DNA of 64,000 nucleotides from Verrucomicrobiota bacterium JB023 (GCA_030673895.1 JAUTCR010000033.1:62001-126000); one strand, 5' to 3'; positions 1-9,467 are shown, counted from the stretch's first letter. The notes: generated by a model from the letters alone, not told the origin. Numbers and translations: made by a program.

Positions 1-608
<608 letters not shown>

Positions 609-720
609 TTAAGGGATGAACGGGGAAGAGTCCAGTGAGAGAAGTGATTTGATGCAGGACCCGTTTTGCCGAGAAAAGGAATTGTCAGCGGGACGTGAAT
701 TTCATTTCTTTTCCGGCAAC

Positions 721-1038
721 ATGGCTAACGCGACAAATGTTTTGGCACAGGGGATCGAGATTACCGGATCCATCAAGTTCTCCAACGACATGATCATCGA
801 TGGCAAGGTGGATGGCAAAATCGAGTCCGACAGCGGTAAGGTGACCATCGGAGAAAATGCCCAGATCATCGGCGACGTGAAAGCCGGCGAGGTCAAGATG
901 TATGGCAAGGTTGAGGGAACCATCGATTCAGCGCGCTGTGAGCTGAAGACGAAGTCCGAGCTCAAGGGCGACATCAAAACCAAATCACTCTCGATGGAGG
1001 AAGGGGCCGTGCTTTCCGGTCAAACCCAGATTGGTTGA
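721..1038 (+). CDS. bactofilin family protein
   Basis: A 105-residue protein made almost entirely of a bactofilin (DUF583) domain. This is a right-handed beta-helix that polymerises into cytoskeletal filaments and recruits cell-wall or polar proteins. Visible signs are the repeated G-x-(I/V) pattern every 16-18 residues (ITGSIKF, IDGKVDGKIES, VTIGENAQI, GDVKAGEV, GKVEGTI, LKGDIKTKSL) and very short unstructured ends. The reading frame stays open upstream to 616, but the beta-helix similarity begins after the ATG at 721, which is preferred. An intrinsic terminator follows directly, so it is probably transcribed alone. Its client cannot be told from the neighbours. Confidence 0.88.
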   Translation: MANATNVLAQGIEITGSIKFSNDMIIDGKVDGKIESDSGKVTIGENAQIIGDVKAGEVKMYGKVEGTIDSARCELKTKSELKGDIKTKSLSMEEGAVLSGQTQIG

Positions 1039-1071
1039 GTTTAACTCGCTAGTTTTCAGTAGATAATGGAA

Positions 1072-1098
1072 GCTCGGAGGGACTCTCCGGGCTTTTTT
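1072..1098 (+). terminator. intrinsic terminator after the bactofilin gene
   Basis: An 8-base arm at 1072-1079 pairs with 1085-1092 (one G-T pair) around a short loop and is followed at once by a run of six T. It lies 33 bp after the bactofilin stop codon. Confidence 0.8.
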
Positions 1099-1162
1099 GT
1101 TTTTGGGCTGGCAGAAATCCGCGCTTGCAGATCGTCTGAGAATCAGGCACGGGCGGGCGCGG

Positions 1163-1768
1163 ATGTTGGACGTGAAATTTCCTGAAGGTGGGTTCGAAGG
1201 CTTGGTCTTCGATTTGGACGGCACATTGGTCGATTCGATGCCCGCGCATTTTGAAGCTTGGTGCGAGGCTCTGGAGCGGGCCGGTGCGCCGGGAATCTTT
1301 CCCGAGGACGTATTCTATGCGATGGGCGGACGCCCGACCCGGGATATTGTGGCTGACTTGAATTCAGAGCACGGCCTGTCGCTTAACGCTGGGGCGGTGG
1401 CTCTCTCGAAACGAGACGCCTTTCTCCGTCGCCTCGATCAGGTAACGATCTACGAGGAGGTCGTCGAGTTCGCCCGTCAGTGGCGGGGCAAGGTGCCGAT
1501 GGCCATCGCGACTGGCGGGACCCGCATCGTGGTGGAAAAGACCCTGCAAGTGCTCGAGCTCTCTTCGCTCTTCGATGAGGTCGTCACCGCTGATGACGTC
1601 AGCGCAGGGAAGCCCGCGCCAGATATCTACCTCAAGGCCGCTGAGTTGTTGGGCGTCGATCCAACCAAGTGTGTCGCCTTTGAAGACGCGGCCCCCGGCA
1701 TCATGTCCGCACAGCTGGCCGGCATGGAGGTCATCGCCATTCCTTCCCCCATGCGGGTGATTTCCTAA
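1163..1768 (+). CDS. HAD-superfamily phosphatase, beta-phosphoglucomutase/YqaB-like
   Basis: A 201-residue cytoplasmic HAD hydrolase acting on a small phosphorylated metabolite, probably a sugar phosphate. Motif I is FDLDGTLVDS (nucleophile and acid/base Asp) near residue 20, motif II is the Thr of ATGGT, the motif III Lys lies in GKPAPDIYL, and motif IV is FEDAAPGI. The small cap domain follows motif I. Overall it looks most like the fructose-1-phosphatase/YqaB branch, but substrate cannot be read from sequence. The start is ATG 1163; an in-frame ATG at 1097 lies on the terminator of the gene upstream and would add a tail not seen in the family. It converges with the acetyltransferase gene, 7 bp away. 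Confidence 0.85.
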   Translation: MLDVKFPEGGFEGLVFDLDGTLVDSMPAHFEAWCEALERAGAPGIFPEDVFYAMGGRPTRDIVADLNSEHGLSLNAGAVALSKRDAFLRRLDQVTIYEEVVEFARQWRGKVPMAIATGGTRIVVEKTLQVLELSSLFDEVVTADDVSAGKPAPDIYLKAAELLGVDPTKCVAFEDAAPGIMSAQLAGMEVIAIPSPMRVIS

Positions 1769-1775
1769 GCCTTGA

Positions 1776-2228
1776 TCAGAGGCTGACGCGGCAGATTCGC
1801 CAGTCATTCAGAATTTCAGCGCCATTGGCCTCATAGAGGTCGATGGCGTTTTGGTTCCAGTCGAGGACGGACCATTCCGCTCGTCCGCAGCCCCGCTCTT
1901 TCGCGGTGCTGATGAAGGTATCGAGCAGCTGCTTCCCGTAGCCTTTGCCTCGATAATCCGGTCGTACGTAGAGGTCTTCCAGCCACAGTCCGGGCTTGCC
2001 GGTGAAGCTGGAGAAATTGCTAAAAAAGAGGGCAAAGCCTGCCAAGCCGCCGCCTTCAGGTTTCTCGACGACCAAGGCTTCCAGATTCCCATCCTCGAAG
2101 ATGGCCCGGGCGAGATCGTCGGGCGTGGACTTTACCCAGTCGGCTATCTTTTCGAATTCAGCGAGCTCACGAACCATCAAGTGGAGCTCGTTCATTTCCT
2201 CGGGTTTGGCAGGGCGCGGTGTCTTCAC
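1776..2228 (-). CDS. GNAT-family N-acetyltransferase (diamine acetyltransferase-like)
   Basis: A 150-residue GCN5-related acetyltransferase that should transfer acetyl from acetyl-CoA to an amine. Motif A is clear: LWLEDLYVRPDYRGKGYGKQ (about 81-100), with the R-G-x-G-x-G pyrophosphate loop. Motif B appears as the WSVLDWNQNAIDLYEANGA segment, which resembles spermidine/spermine acetyltransferase-type proteins. The ELAEFEK stretch near residue 25 also fits that branch. The start is a GTG at 2226-2228. Substrate is not certain; polyamine, thialysine or another small amine are all possible. Confidence 0.85.
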   Translation of the reverse strand: MKTPRPAKPEEMNELHLMVRELAEFEKIADWVKSTPDDLARAIFEDGNLEALVVEKPEGGGLAGFALFFSNFSSFTGKPGLWLEDLYVRPDYRGKGYGKQLLDTFISTAKERGCGRAEWSVLDWNQNAIDLYEANGAEILNDWRICRVSL

Positions 2229-2246
2229 ATTCTGAGAGTTGCCAGA

Positions 2247-3101
2247 TCAAACCGGAAAAACGTCGTCCCCAGCGAGAAAGCCGAGTTCAACCAAGAAGTT
2301 ATCCAAGGTCCTCAGGGTGAGTTCGTAAAGCTGGTCGTTGGTGTTGTAGTTGAAGAAGGTGTGCCCCGCGTTTTCGTAGTCGACGAGGGTGCATTTGTTC
2401 CCCTTGCGCCGATAGGCCTTGGCGAACTTGGTAATGAGCTCGAAGGAAGCAATGCGATCCTGTGTCCCGTGCAGGAGGAGGCAAGGAGGCAGATTCTTGC
2501 GTGGTAGATTGGCGAGCGGGCTCATTTTCTTTGCCTCCTTCGGATTAGGAAAGCGTTCCGCGCCAACGCCTTTCGGCGAGGTATCGACAATGGAAGAAAG
2601 TCCGGCCACCACGGAGGGCGTCAGGGAATGGCCGTCGGCAGTGACCGGAGGATCCGGCAGCACGGCGGAAGCGAGGGCCAGGTGAGCTCCGGAGCCCGCG
2701 CCAATGACGACGATTCGCTCGGCGTCAATCCCGATGGTCGCCGCATTCTGCTTGAGGAAGCCGATGGCCATGCGGGCGTCCTCGATGGCTTCCAAGGGAT
2801 TGGTGCGGTGCTTGCCGAAGACGCGATACTCGACGGTGACGGCCACCGCTCCCCGGGAGGCAAAATGGTGGCAGTGGGGGACAAATTGGGTAGGCATCGA
2901 GGTATCCCACTGGCCGCCATGGAGAAAGAGGATGCAAGTCTGCTGCGCGCCCTCGGGATTATGATTGGGAGGGAGGAAAAAATGGGCGGCGAGAGGTCCC
3001 TGAGGGGATTCGTAGTAGACGTAGGATTTGGCTCCTTTGAGAAGCTCCCGATCGCGAGCTTCTCCGATGGCAGGAGCTGTCTTCAAGTGAGTCAGGGACA
3101 T
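2247..3101 (-). CDS. alpha/beta-hydrolase, esterase/lipase-like, with unusual nucleophile loop
   Basis: A 284-residue alpha/beta-hydrolase of the carboxylesterase/BD-FAE type, apparently cytoplasmic (no signal peptide). The oxyanion-hole motif HGGQWD lies at 61-66, a likely acid Asp214 in GTQDR, and a likely His246 in NAGHTF. The nucleophile elbow reads GAGSGAH (134-140, Ser137), where the family normally has G-x-S-A-G-G-H. The Ser is therefore shifted by one position, or the loop is one residue shorter. The enzyme may use Ser137 in a rearranged loop or may be weakly active. It is divergent from the secreted-protein gene at 3155, so the 53-bp gap should hold both promoters. Substrate unknown. 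Confidence 0.8.
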   Translation of the reverse strand: MSLTHLKTAPAIGEARDRELLKGAKSYVYYESPQGPLAAHFFLPPNHNPEGAQQTCILFLHGGQWDTSMPTQFVPHCHHFASRGAVAVTVEYRVFGKHRTNPLEAIEDARMAIGFLKQNAATIGIDAERIVVIGAGSGAHLALASAVLPDPPVTADGHSLTPSVVAGLSSIVDTSPKGVGAERFPNPKEAKKMSPLANLPRKNLPPCLLLHGTQDRIASFELITKFAKAYRRKGNKCTLVDYENAGHTFFNYNTNDQLYELTLRTLDNFLVELGFLAGDDVFPV

Positions 3102-3154
3102 GCGTGAAAAATGTTGTTCGGTTTGGTCGGGTTTTGTCCATAGTTTCCCGCACC

Positions 3155-4042
3155 ATGAAACGTCTTTGCGTGATTTCTTTCGTCCTTTTCAGCGTGCTCG
3201 GCCAGGCGCAAGCCCAGCAGCAATCGATGCGCGCGGTTCTTGAAGACGTGTATTCGAAATGGCGGCAGGCCATGATGACCAAAAATGCGCGCGCCTGGCA
3301 AGCCACCACGAGCACGCGTCGGCAAGTGGAGGTGCGCAACCGCATCCATTCCGAGAAGCTCGCTTTCCCCGGTGCCATCTTCAACACGCCGGTCCCTCCG
3401 CCAGATTTGCGGGGTCTGACCCTGGCCCAGCTCAAGGTGAAGGGGCCGACGGCGAAGGCGGTCTACTTTGGGAAAATCGACTTCGGTGTGGGTGGAGCCC
3501 CCACCGACAATCTCTTGGTCGTCTCCTACGTGATGGAGCGGGGGTGGACTTATGATAATGCGGAATTCATCAACCTAATCGCTCTCCCCGAGGTGCGTAA
3601 GTCATTGGCAGCAGGTGACTACTCGGTGGTGGACAAGCCTGAGTTCCAGCCGACCGGCGGTGTGCCTCGCCCGTCGCCGATTCAATTGAAGGGGCCAGTG
3701 AAATACATCGCCAAGGTTTACTGTTACTGCCCGGGACGAGAGGTGACGGTGCAGGTCAATCGCCGGAGCCGCCATGTATTCGGGAACACCAAGTCAGCTG
3801 AGACGGTGATTGGTGGCGCGCATGATGGCGAAAATGTGGTGGAATATAAAATCACCGACCTCCCCGGGAGTGCGGGCAACGAGCCGATCGCGGTGCGCGT
3901 TTATCTCATGTCGGAGGTGAGAGGAGTGAAGATTCCGGCCGTCTTCGAGTATCAGGTCAACGAGGGAGGCACCGTGAAAACGAGCGGGCAAGGTAGCTTC
4001 GTGATCGACGCGGCGATGGCTCGGCGTGTTTTGGGTCGTTGA
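3155..4042 (+). CDS. secreted protein of unknown function
   Basis: A 295-residue protein I do not recognise. The start at 3155 gives a clean Sec signal peptide (MKRLCVISFVLFSVLGQAQA, cleavage after AQA). The mature part has an N-terminal helical stretch (DVYSKWRQAMMTKNARAWQA) and then mostly beta-rich sequence. Its first half resembles small periplasmic proteins of the SnoaL/DUF4440 size class only in general shape, so no family is claimed. Near the middle, YCYCPGREV contains two close Cys that could bind a metal or form a disulfide. The second half reads as an immunoglobulin-like beta sandwich (VTVQVNRR, NVVEYKITDLPG, IAVRVYL). Confidence 0.7.
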   Translation: MKRLCVISFVLFSVLGQAQAQQQSMRAVLEDVYSKWRQAMMTKNARAWQATTSTRRQVEVRNRIHSEKLAFPGAIFNTPVPPPDLRGLTLAQLKVKGPTAKAVYFGKIDFGVGGAPTDNLLVVSYVMERGWTYDNAEFINLIALPEVRKSLAAGDYSVVDKPEFQPTGGVPRPSPIQLKGPVKYIAKVYCYCPGREVTVQVNRRSRHVFGNTKSAETVIGGAHDGENVVEYKITDLPGSAGNEPIAVRVYLMSEVRGVKIPAVFEYQVNEGGTVKTSGQGSFVIDAAMARRVLGR

Positions 4043-4093
4043 GGGCAGGGAAAGGCGTTGCGGAGGAAGGCTTTGGCGCGCAAGCTAGACGCG

Positions 4094-5089
4094 ATGGCGA
4101 TTGCGGCGGATTATCAGGAATCGGCGTGCCGGGCGGCACGGGCGATGGTCACGGCCCGCGTGCTCGAGGACAAGTTGCGGAGCCTGTATAAGGCGGGCAA
4201 GATTGTGGGAGGGGTCTATCTCGGGCGTGGGCAGGAGGCATTGAGTGGGGTGCTCGGGACGCAGTTGATTCCGGGAAAGGACGTTTTCGCGCCCTTGATA
4301 CGGGATCAGGCGGGGAGGACTGGCTTTGGCGAAGATTTGCTTGATGTCACCAGGACTTATCTCGGCTCGGTCGAGGGACCGATGAGAGGGAGAGATGGAA
4401 ATATCCACCGCGGCAGGCCCGACAAGGGGATGCCCGCCATGATCAGTCATTTGGGAGCCGCAGTCCCTGTCGTTGCGGGGATTCTTTTGGCCAAGCGCCT
4501 GAAGGGCGAGCTTGATGGGGTAGTGGGCGCGACCTGCATCGGCGATGGCGGAGCCTCCACGGGAGCCTTCCATGAAGCACTGAACGTGGCCGCCGTTGAG
4601 AAGTTGCCTCTCGTCGTCGTCATCGCGAATAATCAATATGCTTACTCGACACCGAACCAAGCCGAGTTCTCCGGAAACCTCGCTGACCGGGCTGCCGGCT
4701 ACGGCATGAGAGGCTGGGAGGCCAAGGGTAATGACCTCGCCGATTGCCTGGAGAAGGTCGGCGGCGCGGTGGCTGCGGCCCGGCGGGGCGAGGGCCCCCA
4801 GCTGGTGGTCGCTGATTTGCTACGTCTCAGTGGTCACGGCGAGCATGATGATGGTGCCTACGTCTGCGAGGACTTGAAGAAAGGGCCACTCGGGCGGGAT
4901 TGCATGGACATCGCCAAGGAGCAGCTCTTGAGTAGCGGATTCATCGAAGAGGGGACCTGGGAAAACTGGGAGCAGGAGGCACGCGAGAAGGTGACTGAAG
5001 CGGTGGCGCTCACCCAGCGGGAGCCGACGCCAGATGCTCATGGCGAAGTGTGGAATGCCTGCAAGGCGGTGGGAGCAGAGACCTATTAG
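4094..5089 (+). CDS. 2-oxoacid dehydrogenase E1 component, alpha subunit
   Basis: The thiamine-diphosphate-binding half of the E1 decarboxylase of a pyruvate or branched-chain 2-oxoacid dehydrogenase complex (331 residues). The TPP/Mg motif runs from GDG (150-152) to NN (179-180): GDGGASTGAFHEALN ... VVVIANNQYAYS. The substrate-loop region RGRDGNIHRG is also present. The ATG at 4094 is preferred over the TTG at 4058, because the extra residues are basic and outside the family. It heads an E1alpha-E1beta-E2 operon (gaps 14 and 12 bp). Whether pyruvate, acetoin or 2-oxoisovalerate is the substrate is not settled by sequence. Confidence 0.9.
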   Translation: MAIAADYQESACRAARAMVTARVLEDKLRSLYKAGKIVGGVYLGRGQEALSGVLGTQLIPGKDVFAPLIRDQAGRTGFGEDLLDVTRTYLGSVEGPMRGRDGNIHRGRPDKGMPAMISHLGAAVPVVAGILLAKRLKGELDGVVGATCIGDGGASTGAFHEALNVAAVEKLPLVVVIANNQYAYSTPNQAEFSGNLADRAAGYGMRGWEAKGNDLADCLEKVGGAVAAARRGEGPQLVVADLLRLSGHGEHDDGAYVCEDLKKGPLGRDCMDIAKEQLLSSGFIEEGTWENWEQEAREKVTEAVALTQREPTPDAHGEVWNACKAVGAETY

Positions 5090-5103
5090 ATTTTTCGTAA
5101 GAG

Positions 5104-6072
5104 ATGAGTGAAGTGGCCTATATTGACGCGATAAGGGAAGCTCAGCGGGAGCTGCTGGCGGATGATCCCCGCGTTTTCATCTATGGTCAGGACGTGGGAG
5201 ACTTTGGAGGAGCGTTTAAGGCGACCCAAGGCTTGAAAGCCGCCTTTCCGGGGCGGGTGATCGATTCGCCCATTGCCGAGGATGCGATGGCGGGGGTGGC
5301 TATTGGAGCCGCGCTGGAGGGAATGCATCCCATCGTGGAGATGCAGTTCGCTGACTTTTCTTCCATCGCTTTCAACCAGATGGTCAATCATGCGGCGACC
5401 TATTACTGGCGGACGGGCACGCCCATCCCCATGACCCTGCGCTTGCCATCGGGCGGAACGCCGGGTTCCGGCCCCTTCCATAGCCAGATGATGGAGTCGC
5501 TCTACGCTCACTATCCTGGCTTGGTCGTGGTGGCTCCGGCGACGGTCGGCGACGCCTATCACATGCTCAAGGAGTCCGTGGCTCTTGAGGATCCTGTCAT
5601 CTACTGCGAGCACAAGCTGTTGTATCGCTGGCTGAAGGCGGACAACTTCGAGAATGACAGCTTGCCACTCACCAAGGCGCGCATCACGCGCCCGGGCAAG
5701 CATGCGACCGTGGTGACCTATTCCGCGATGGTGCATGAGGCCGTCAAGGCTGCGGAGCGTTTGTCCGAGGAGGGTTGGGAGATTGAGGTTGTTGACCTCC
5801 GGTGTATCAAGCCCATGGATACTGATACGATCATGGCGAGTATCGCGCGGACCGGGAGGTTGCTAGCTTTGGGTGAATCCTTCCCTTGGGGCGGCGTGAC
5901 AGCTGAAGTGGTCTCCCGAGTGGCAAGCGACGGATTTCACCTTCTCGATGCGCCGCCTATGCGGCTCAATGCCAAGGACACGCCGATTCCTTACCATCCC
6001 GACCTCTGGCGAGCCCATCGCCCGACTCCGGAGTCGATCGGCGAGGCGCTCCGCAAGCTTCTCAATTTCTAA
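5104..6072 (+). CDS. 2-oxoacid dehydrogenase E1 component, beta subunit
   Basis: A 322-residue transketolase-like subunit that completes the alpha2beta2 E1 heterotetramer with the gene just upstream. Typical signs are VFIYGQDVGDFGGAF, the EDAMAG segment with the Glu that activates thiamine diphosphate (IAEDAMAGVAIGAAL), the FHSQMMESLYAH loop and the C-terminal transketolase domain (VVTYSAMVHEA, EVVDLRCIKPMDTDTI). The phrase VIYCEHKLLYR is closer to branched-chain or acetoin-type E1 beta subunits than to E. coli-type AceE. It lies 14 bp behind E1alpha and must be co-transcribed. Confidence 0.92.
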   Translation: MSEVAYIDAIREAQRELLADDPRVFIYGQDVGDFGGAFKATQGLKAAFPGRVIDSPIAEDAMAGVAIGAALEGMHPIVEMQFADFSSIAFNQMVNHAATYYWRTGTPIPMTLRLPSGGTPGSGPFHSQMMESLYAHYPGLVVVAPATVGDAYHMLKESVALEDPVIYCEHKLLYRWLKADNFENDSLPLTKARITRPGKHATVVTYSAMVHEAVKAAERLSEEGWEIEVVDLRCIKPMDTDTIMASIARTGRLLALGESFPWGGVTAEVVSRVASDGFHLLDAPPMRLNAKDTPIPYHPDLWRAHRPTPESIGEALRKLLNF

Positions 6073-6084
6073 CTTCAAATCACT

Positions 6085-7314
6085 ATGCCTCTAGTAGCTA
6101 TTACCATGCCCCAGTTGGGCGAATCGATTGCGGAAGCCACCATTGTTCGACTCGATTGCGCGGTCGGCGCGGAGGTCCAGGCCGACGATGAGGTCATTGA
6201 GGTGGAGACCAACAAGGCCACGATGGGAGTGACCACCCTCTGTGGAGGGGTGGTGAAAGAGCTTTTTGCAGAAGAAGGTGAGACCTATGCCGTGGGGACG
6301 ATTCTCGGTCTCGTCGAGGCCACCGAGGAGGAGATCGCGCGCACTGGCGTATCCGTCCACGGTGAGGAGGCTGCTACGCCCGAGGAGCCTGAGGCTCCGC
6401 GCCCTCACGACTATCGGCCGGGGGAAGAGGAAGAAAGCTATCTCCCGCCCAAGGTGGAAATCGAGCCCAGCGTGCAGGGATTGCCCGTCCCGGCAGGTGG
6501 CTCGAAGGGGGCTCACTACATCTCGCCCCGCATGCGGGCCCGGATGAATGAACTTGGCTTGCAGGGAGCGGATGTCTCCGCAATCGCCGGCAGTGGTGCC
6601 GGTGGCCGGGTCACGGTGGAGGATCTCGAGAACTTTCTCGGCTACATCGAGGGCTGGCCGAGTTCCAAGGCTTCTCCCATGAGGCTGGCAGTGGCCGATG
6701 CCATGCGGCGGAGCTGGACGCGTCCGCTTGCCACAGTTGGGATGCCTATCAGACTTGAGAATCTGTTGAAGTTCCGTTCAGCGCAGAACCCTAAGCCTGG
6801 GCTCACCCTTTTCGTGTTGAGGGCCTTTGGCCTTGCCCTGCGGGAGAACCCAGAGACCGCCGGCTTTCTGGTGGGCTCGAAGATTGTCCACCCCAAAGCC
6901 TATGACATCGGCGTGGCGGTGCAGGTCGAGGATGGAGTGCTGGTGCCTGTTCTTCGCAATGTCGATCAACGCTCAGTCCCTGAACTGCTAGGCGACTACG
7001 AGGAGCTGGTCGCAAAGGGGCGGGAGAAGAAAGTTCCCGAAGAAGCTGTCGGAGGAGGAATCGCCACGGTGACAAATTTTGGCACCTTCGGTTTGCGTTG
7101 GGCAACGCCTGTTCCTTTGCCGAGCGAGACCTTGATTCTCGGTATGGGCGGAGGAGAGAAGGTGCCTCGCTGGGACGAGGCAAAAGGCGAATTCGTGCCC
7201 GTGCTTGAGGCGGAATTCACCCTGACCTTCGATCACCGCGTTGTCGACGGAGGCGGCGCGGGTCTTCTCTTGAAGCGAGTGAGCGAACTCCTGCAGGCTC
7301 CCGAAGAGCTGTAA
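6085..7314 (+). CDS. 2-oxoacid dehydrogenase E2, dihydrolipoamide acyltransferase
   Basis: A 409-residue E2 core protein that moves the acyl group from E1 to CoA. Domains in order: one lipoyl domain (1-80) with the lipoylated Lys44 in ETNKATMG; a linker rich in Glu and Pro; the peripheral subunit-binding domain (about 148-190, SPRMRARMNELGL ... GRVTVEDLENFL); and the catalytic acyltransferase domain ending in FDHRVVDGGG, with the His and Asp of the active site. Third gene of the E1-E2 operon. No dihydrolipoamide dehydrogenase (E3) gene follows, so E3 must be encoded elsewhere. Confidence 0.9.
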   Translation: MPLVAITMPQLGESIAEATIVRLDCAVGAEVQADDEVIEVETNKATMGVTTLCGGVVKELFAEEGETYAVGTILGLVEATEEEIARTGVSVHGEEAATPEEPEAPRPHDYRPGEEEESYLPPKVEIEPSVQGLPVPAGGSKGAHYISPRMRARMNELGLQGADVSAIAGSGAGGRVTVEDLENFLGYIEGWPSSKASPMRLAVADAMRRSWTRPLATVGMPIRLENLLKFRSAQNPKPGLTLFVLRAFGLALRENPETAGFLVGSKIVHPKAYDIGVAVQVEDGVLVPVLRNVDQRSVPELLGDYEELVAKGREKKVPEEAVGGGIATVTNFGTFGLRWATPVPLPSETLILGMGGGEKVPRWDEAKGEFVPVLEAEFTLTFDHRVVDGGGAGLLLKRVSELLQAPEEL

Positions 7315-7405
7315 GTTTGGCGCTGATAGCGCGCGATGCACGGAGCTCGGCTTTCGGCTCGATTCCGCAGCATCCTTGGTGCAATTTGGCGAAAGCTCCG
7401 TTGTC

Positions 7406-9064
7406 ATGAAGGATCTTCTACGCCTCCTGTTCCTTTTGCTCGCCGTGACCGTGGTCAGGGTGGCGGGCGAGGAACTCACCGAGTCCTTCACAGGTTGGTC
7501 GGATTCCGCTTTCGCTGGAGTGAGCGAGTATTTAGGGAGGGATGGCGTGCGCTGGGAGACTGGGCAAGCCACTGCGGATGGTCTGCGGCCCCGTGATGAG
7601 GGTGGCACTTCCATCCGTTTCGATGACGAGGGTGCGCCTTACCTGGTGGCTAAAGGTCTTGATGGTGAGGGATTCGATGGCGGGATCGGTCGGGTCTCAT
7701 TCTGGTATCGGCACTGGGATGGCGACGGTCGGAAGATTCGCTTTGTGCTGGAATACAACGTGGATGGAACGGGGTGGCAGACTGCGGCGGGCGCGAGTGT
7801 TACCACCGAGACGGAGTTCCAGAGGCTGAGTCATAATTTGAATCTGCCTAACGATAACATTCAGCTGCGCCTCCGCACTCTCTCCAATCCCGAAAGGCTC
7901 ATTATTGATGACTTCACCATCGCGCCGTATGCGGCGGATGAAGGGAAGCCACTCATCGGATTTCAGAGGGCGCGATCCCGCCATCAGGAAGAAGAGGGGA
8001 GGGTGAGAATCCCGTTGCAAGTCTCTCGGCCCGGCAAGGCCCGTGTCGCTGTCTCCATCGTCGGGGGGACTGCGGATGAGGACGATTTCAGATTGGAGAC
8101 GGCCTCTCTCGATGTGGCTCCGGACTCGGCTGCTCCAGCGGTGGAGCTTTCTCTAACCAATGATGGGGAGCAGGAAGCGGACGAGACGATTATCATCAGG
8201 CTCGAACAAGCCGAAGGAGCCTGGCTGGAAACGGTGACTCATACCGTGATCATCTCTGCCAATGATTCACCAGCGGTCGCACCCTCTGATGACCTGTTGG
8301 TCATTGCTTCCGCCAACATCACGAGCGGCAATCATCAGGAGTATCTCGAACATGGAGAACGAATTTTTCGCGCCTTGGACGCTGATGTCATTGGCGTCCA
8401 AGAGTTCAATATCCCTGGCGGAGAGAGTGAACGGGAATGGGTGAGCCGGGTATTTGGCAGCGAATTTCACTACATGATCGAGGCTGGGGAGGAGAGCATC
8501 CCTTGCGGTATCGTCAGCCGTTATCCCATCTTGCAGGCCGGAGAATGGGACGATCCGCAGGTTCCCAATCGCGATTTTGCCTGGGCCACGATCGATATTC
8601 CGGGGGATGTCGATCTGCACGTGATTAGCGTTCATTTCCACGCTAGCGGAGGGAGTCCATCCCGTGCCATTGAGGCTGGAGTCGTGGTGCGGAAGGTGAA
8701 GGCCACTTTTCCTTCCGACGACTATGTCGTCCTGTGTGGCGACTTCAATTCCACTTCCCGCGAGGCTGCGGAGATCGCGAAGTTGAAGGAGGTCTTCTTC
8801 GACCAGAACCAGCCGGTGGACCAGAACGGCAACGGGAACACGAATGCCAACCGGAATAAGCCTTACGATTGGGTCATGCCCAATGCGGCCTTATTGGCCC
8901 TTCATTCAACCTACTCGATCGGGGGGCGGGATTTCCCGAACGGATTGGTGTTCGATTCCCGCGTTTGGCAGGTGCCGCCGGAGCCAGTTCGAAGAGAGGA
9001 CTCAGCAGCCGTGAACATGCAACACATGGCCGTCGTGAAGGCCTATACCTTGCCCGGGGAATAG
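7406..9064 (+). CDS. secreted Calx-beta / endonuclease-exonuclease-phosphatase fold protein
   Basis: A 552-residue exported protein. A signal peptide lies at 1-20 (LLRLLFLLLAVTVV). A beta-rich lectin-like part follows (20-180). Next is a Calx-beta domain (about 185-290: VRIPLQVSRPG, DEDDFRLET, DGEQEADETIIIRLEQA). The C-terminal half is an endonuclease/exonuclease/phosphatase domain: ASANITSG with the metal-binding Asn, IGVQEFN with the catalytic Glu, VISVHFHA, LCGDFNSTS with Asp and Asn, and NMQHMAV, where the terminal His sits in QH rather than the more common SDH. It may degrade extracellular DNA or act on a phosphoester; the exact substrate is open. Start chosen at 7406 for the signal peptide. 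Confidence 0.85.
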   Translation: MKDLLRLLFLLLAVTVVRVAGEELTESFTGWSDSAFAGVSEYLGRDGVRWETGQATADGLRPRDEGGTSIRFDDEGAPYLVAKGLDGEGFDGGIGRVSFWYRHWDGDGRKIRFVLEYNVDGTGWQTAAGASVTTETEFQRLSHNLNLPNDNIQLRLRTLSNPERLIIDDFTIAPYAADEGKPLIGFQRARSRHQEEEGRVRIPLQVSRPGKARVAVSIVGGTADEDDFRLETASLDVAPDSAAPAVELSLTNDGEQEADETIIIRLEQAEGAWLETVTHTVIISANDSPAVAPSDDLLVIASANITSGNHQEYLEHGERIFRALDADVIGVQEFNIPGGESEREWVSRVFGSEFHYMIEAGEESIPCGIVSRYPILQAGEWDDPQVPNRDFAWATIDIPGDVDLHVISVHFHASGGSPSRAIEAGVVVRKVKATFPSDDYVVLCGDFNSTSREAAEIAKLKEVFFDQNQPVDQNGNGNTNANRNKPYDWVMPNAALLALHSTYSIGGRDFPNGLVFDSRVWQVPPEPVRREDSAAVNMQHMAVVKAYTLPGE

Positions 9065-9074
9065 CGAGCTGCCA

Positions 9075-9467
9075 CTACTCATCATCGGCCAAGGACCCTG
9101 TCTTGCGGGGAGCGTAGGTCCAGCCGACCATGCCTTGCAACGCGCGGAAGAGACCGAGAGCCGCAGCCAGTCCGAAGGGGGCGGCCATCCGCGTCTGGAA
9201 GGCTCCCACACTCGGCGAGAGCTTCACCAGATAATAGATGCAGCCCAAGGTAAAAAAGAGAACGATGGCTCCCTGCACCATCTGGGTCAGGGCGTCACGG
9301 CGCAGCTCGGAGATGCGTGAGGCACGGGCCTTCTTGTAGAGATACTCAGCCTCCTCCTCGGTGCATCCGTTGACGGTTGCTTTCTTGAGCATGCGCTCGC
9401 GGCTCTCGTCCCAGATGGCCATCTTTTCAATGACCGGATACAGCTTCTCCAAGCGTTCGTTATTCAT
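9075..9467 (-). CDS. small membrane protein of unknown function, downstream of gatA
   Basis: A 130-residue protein I cannot assign. The N-terminal 55 residues are charged and helical (ERLEKLYPVIEKMAIWD, TEEEAEYLYKKARA). They are followed by two predicted transmembrane segments (about 63-83, VQGAIVLFFTLGCIYYLV, and 92-112). It starts inside the end of gatA (8-bp overlap), so it is translated from the same transcript and probably by coupling. The tail TGSLADDE is acidic. Nothing in the sequence ties it to tRNA charging beyond its position. Confidence 0.75.
   Translation of the reverse strand: MNNERLEKLYPVIEKMAIWDESRERMLKKATVNGCTEEEAEYLYKKARASRISELRRDALTQMVQGAIVLFFTLGCIYYLVKLSPSVGAFQTRMAAPFGLAAALGLFRALQGMVGWTYAPRKTGSLADDE

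Noticed and set aside
616-720. Upstream extension of the bactofilin reading frame
   Set aside because: The bactofilin beta-helix pattern begins only after the ATG at 721 and the extra residues are not like the family.
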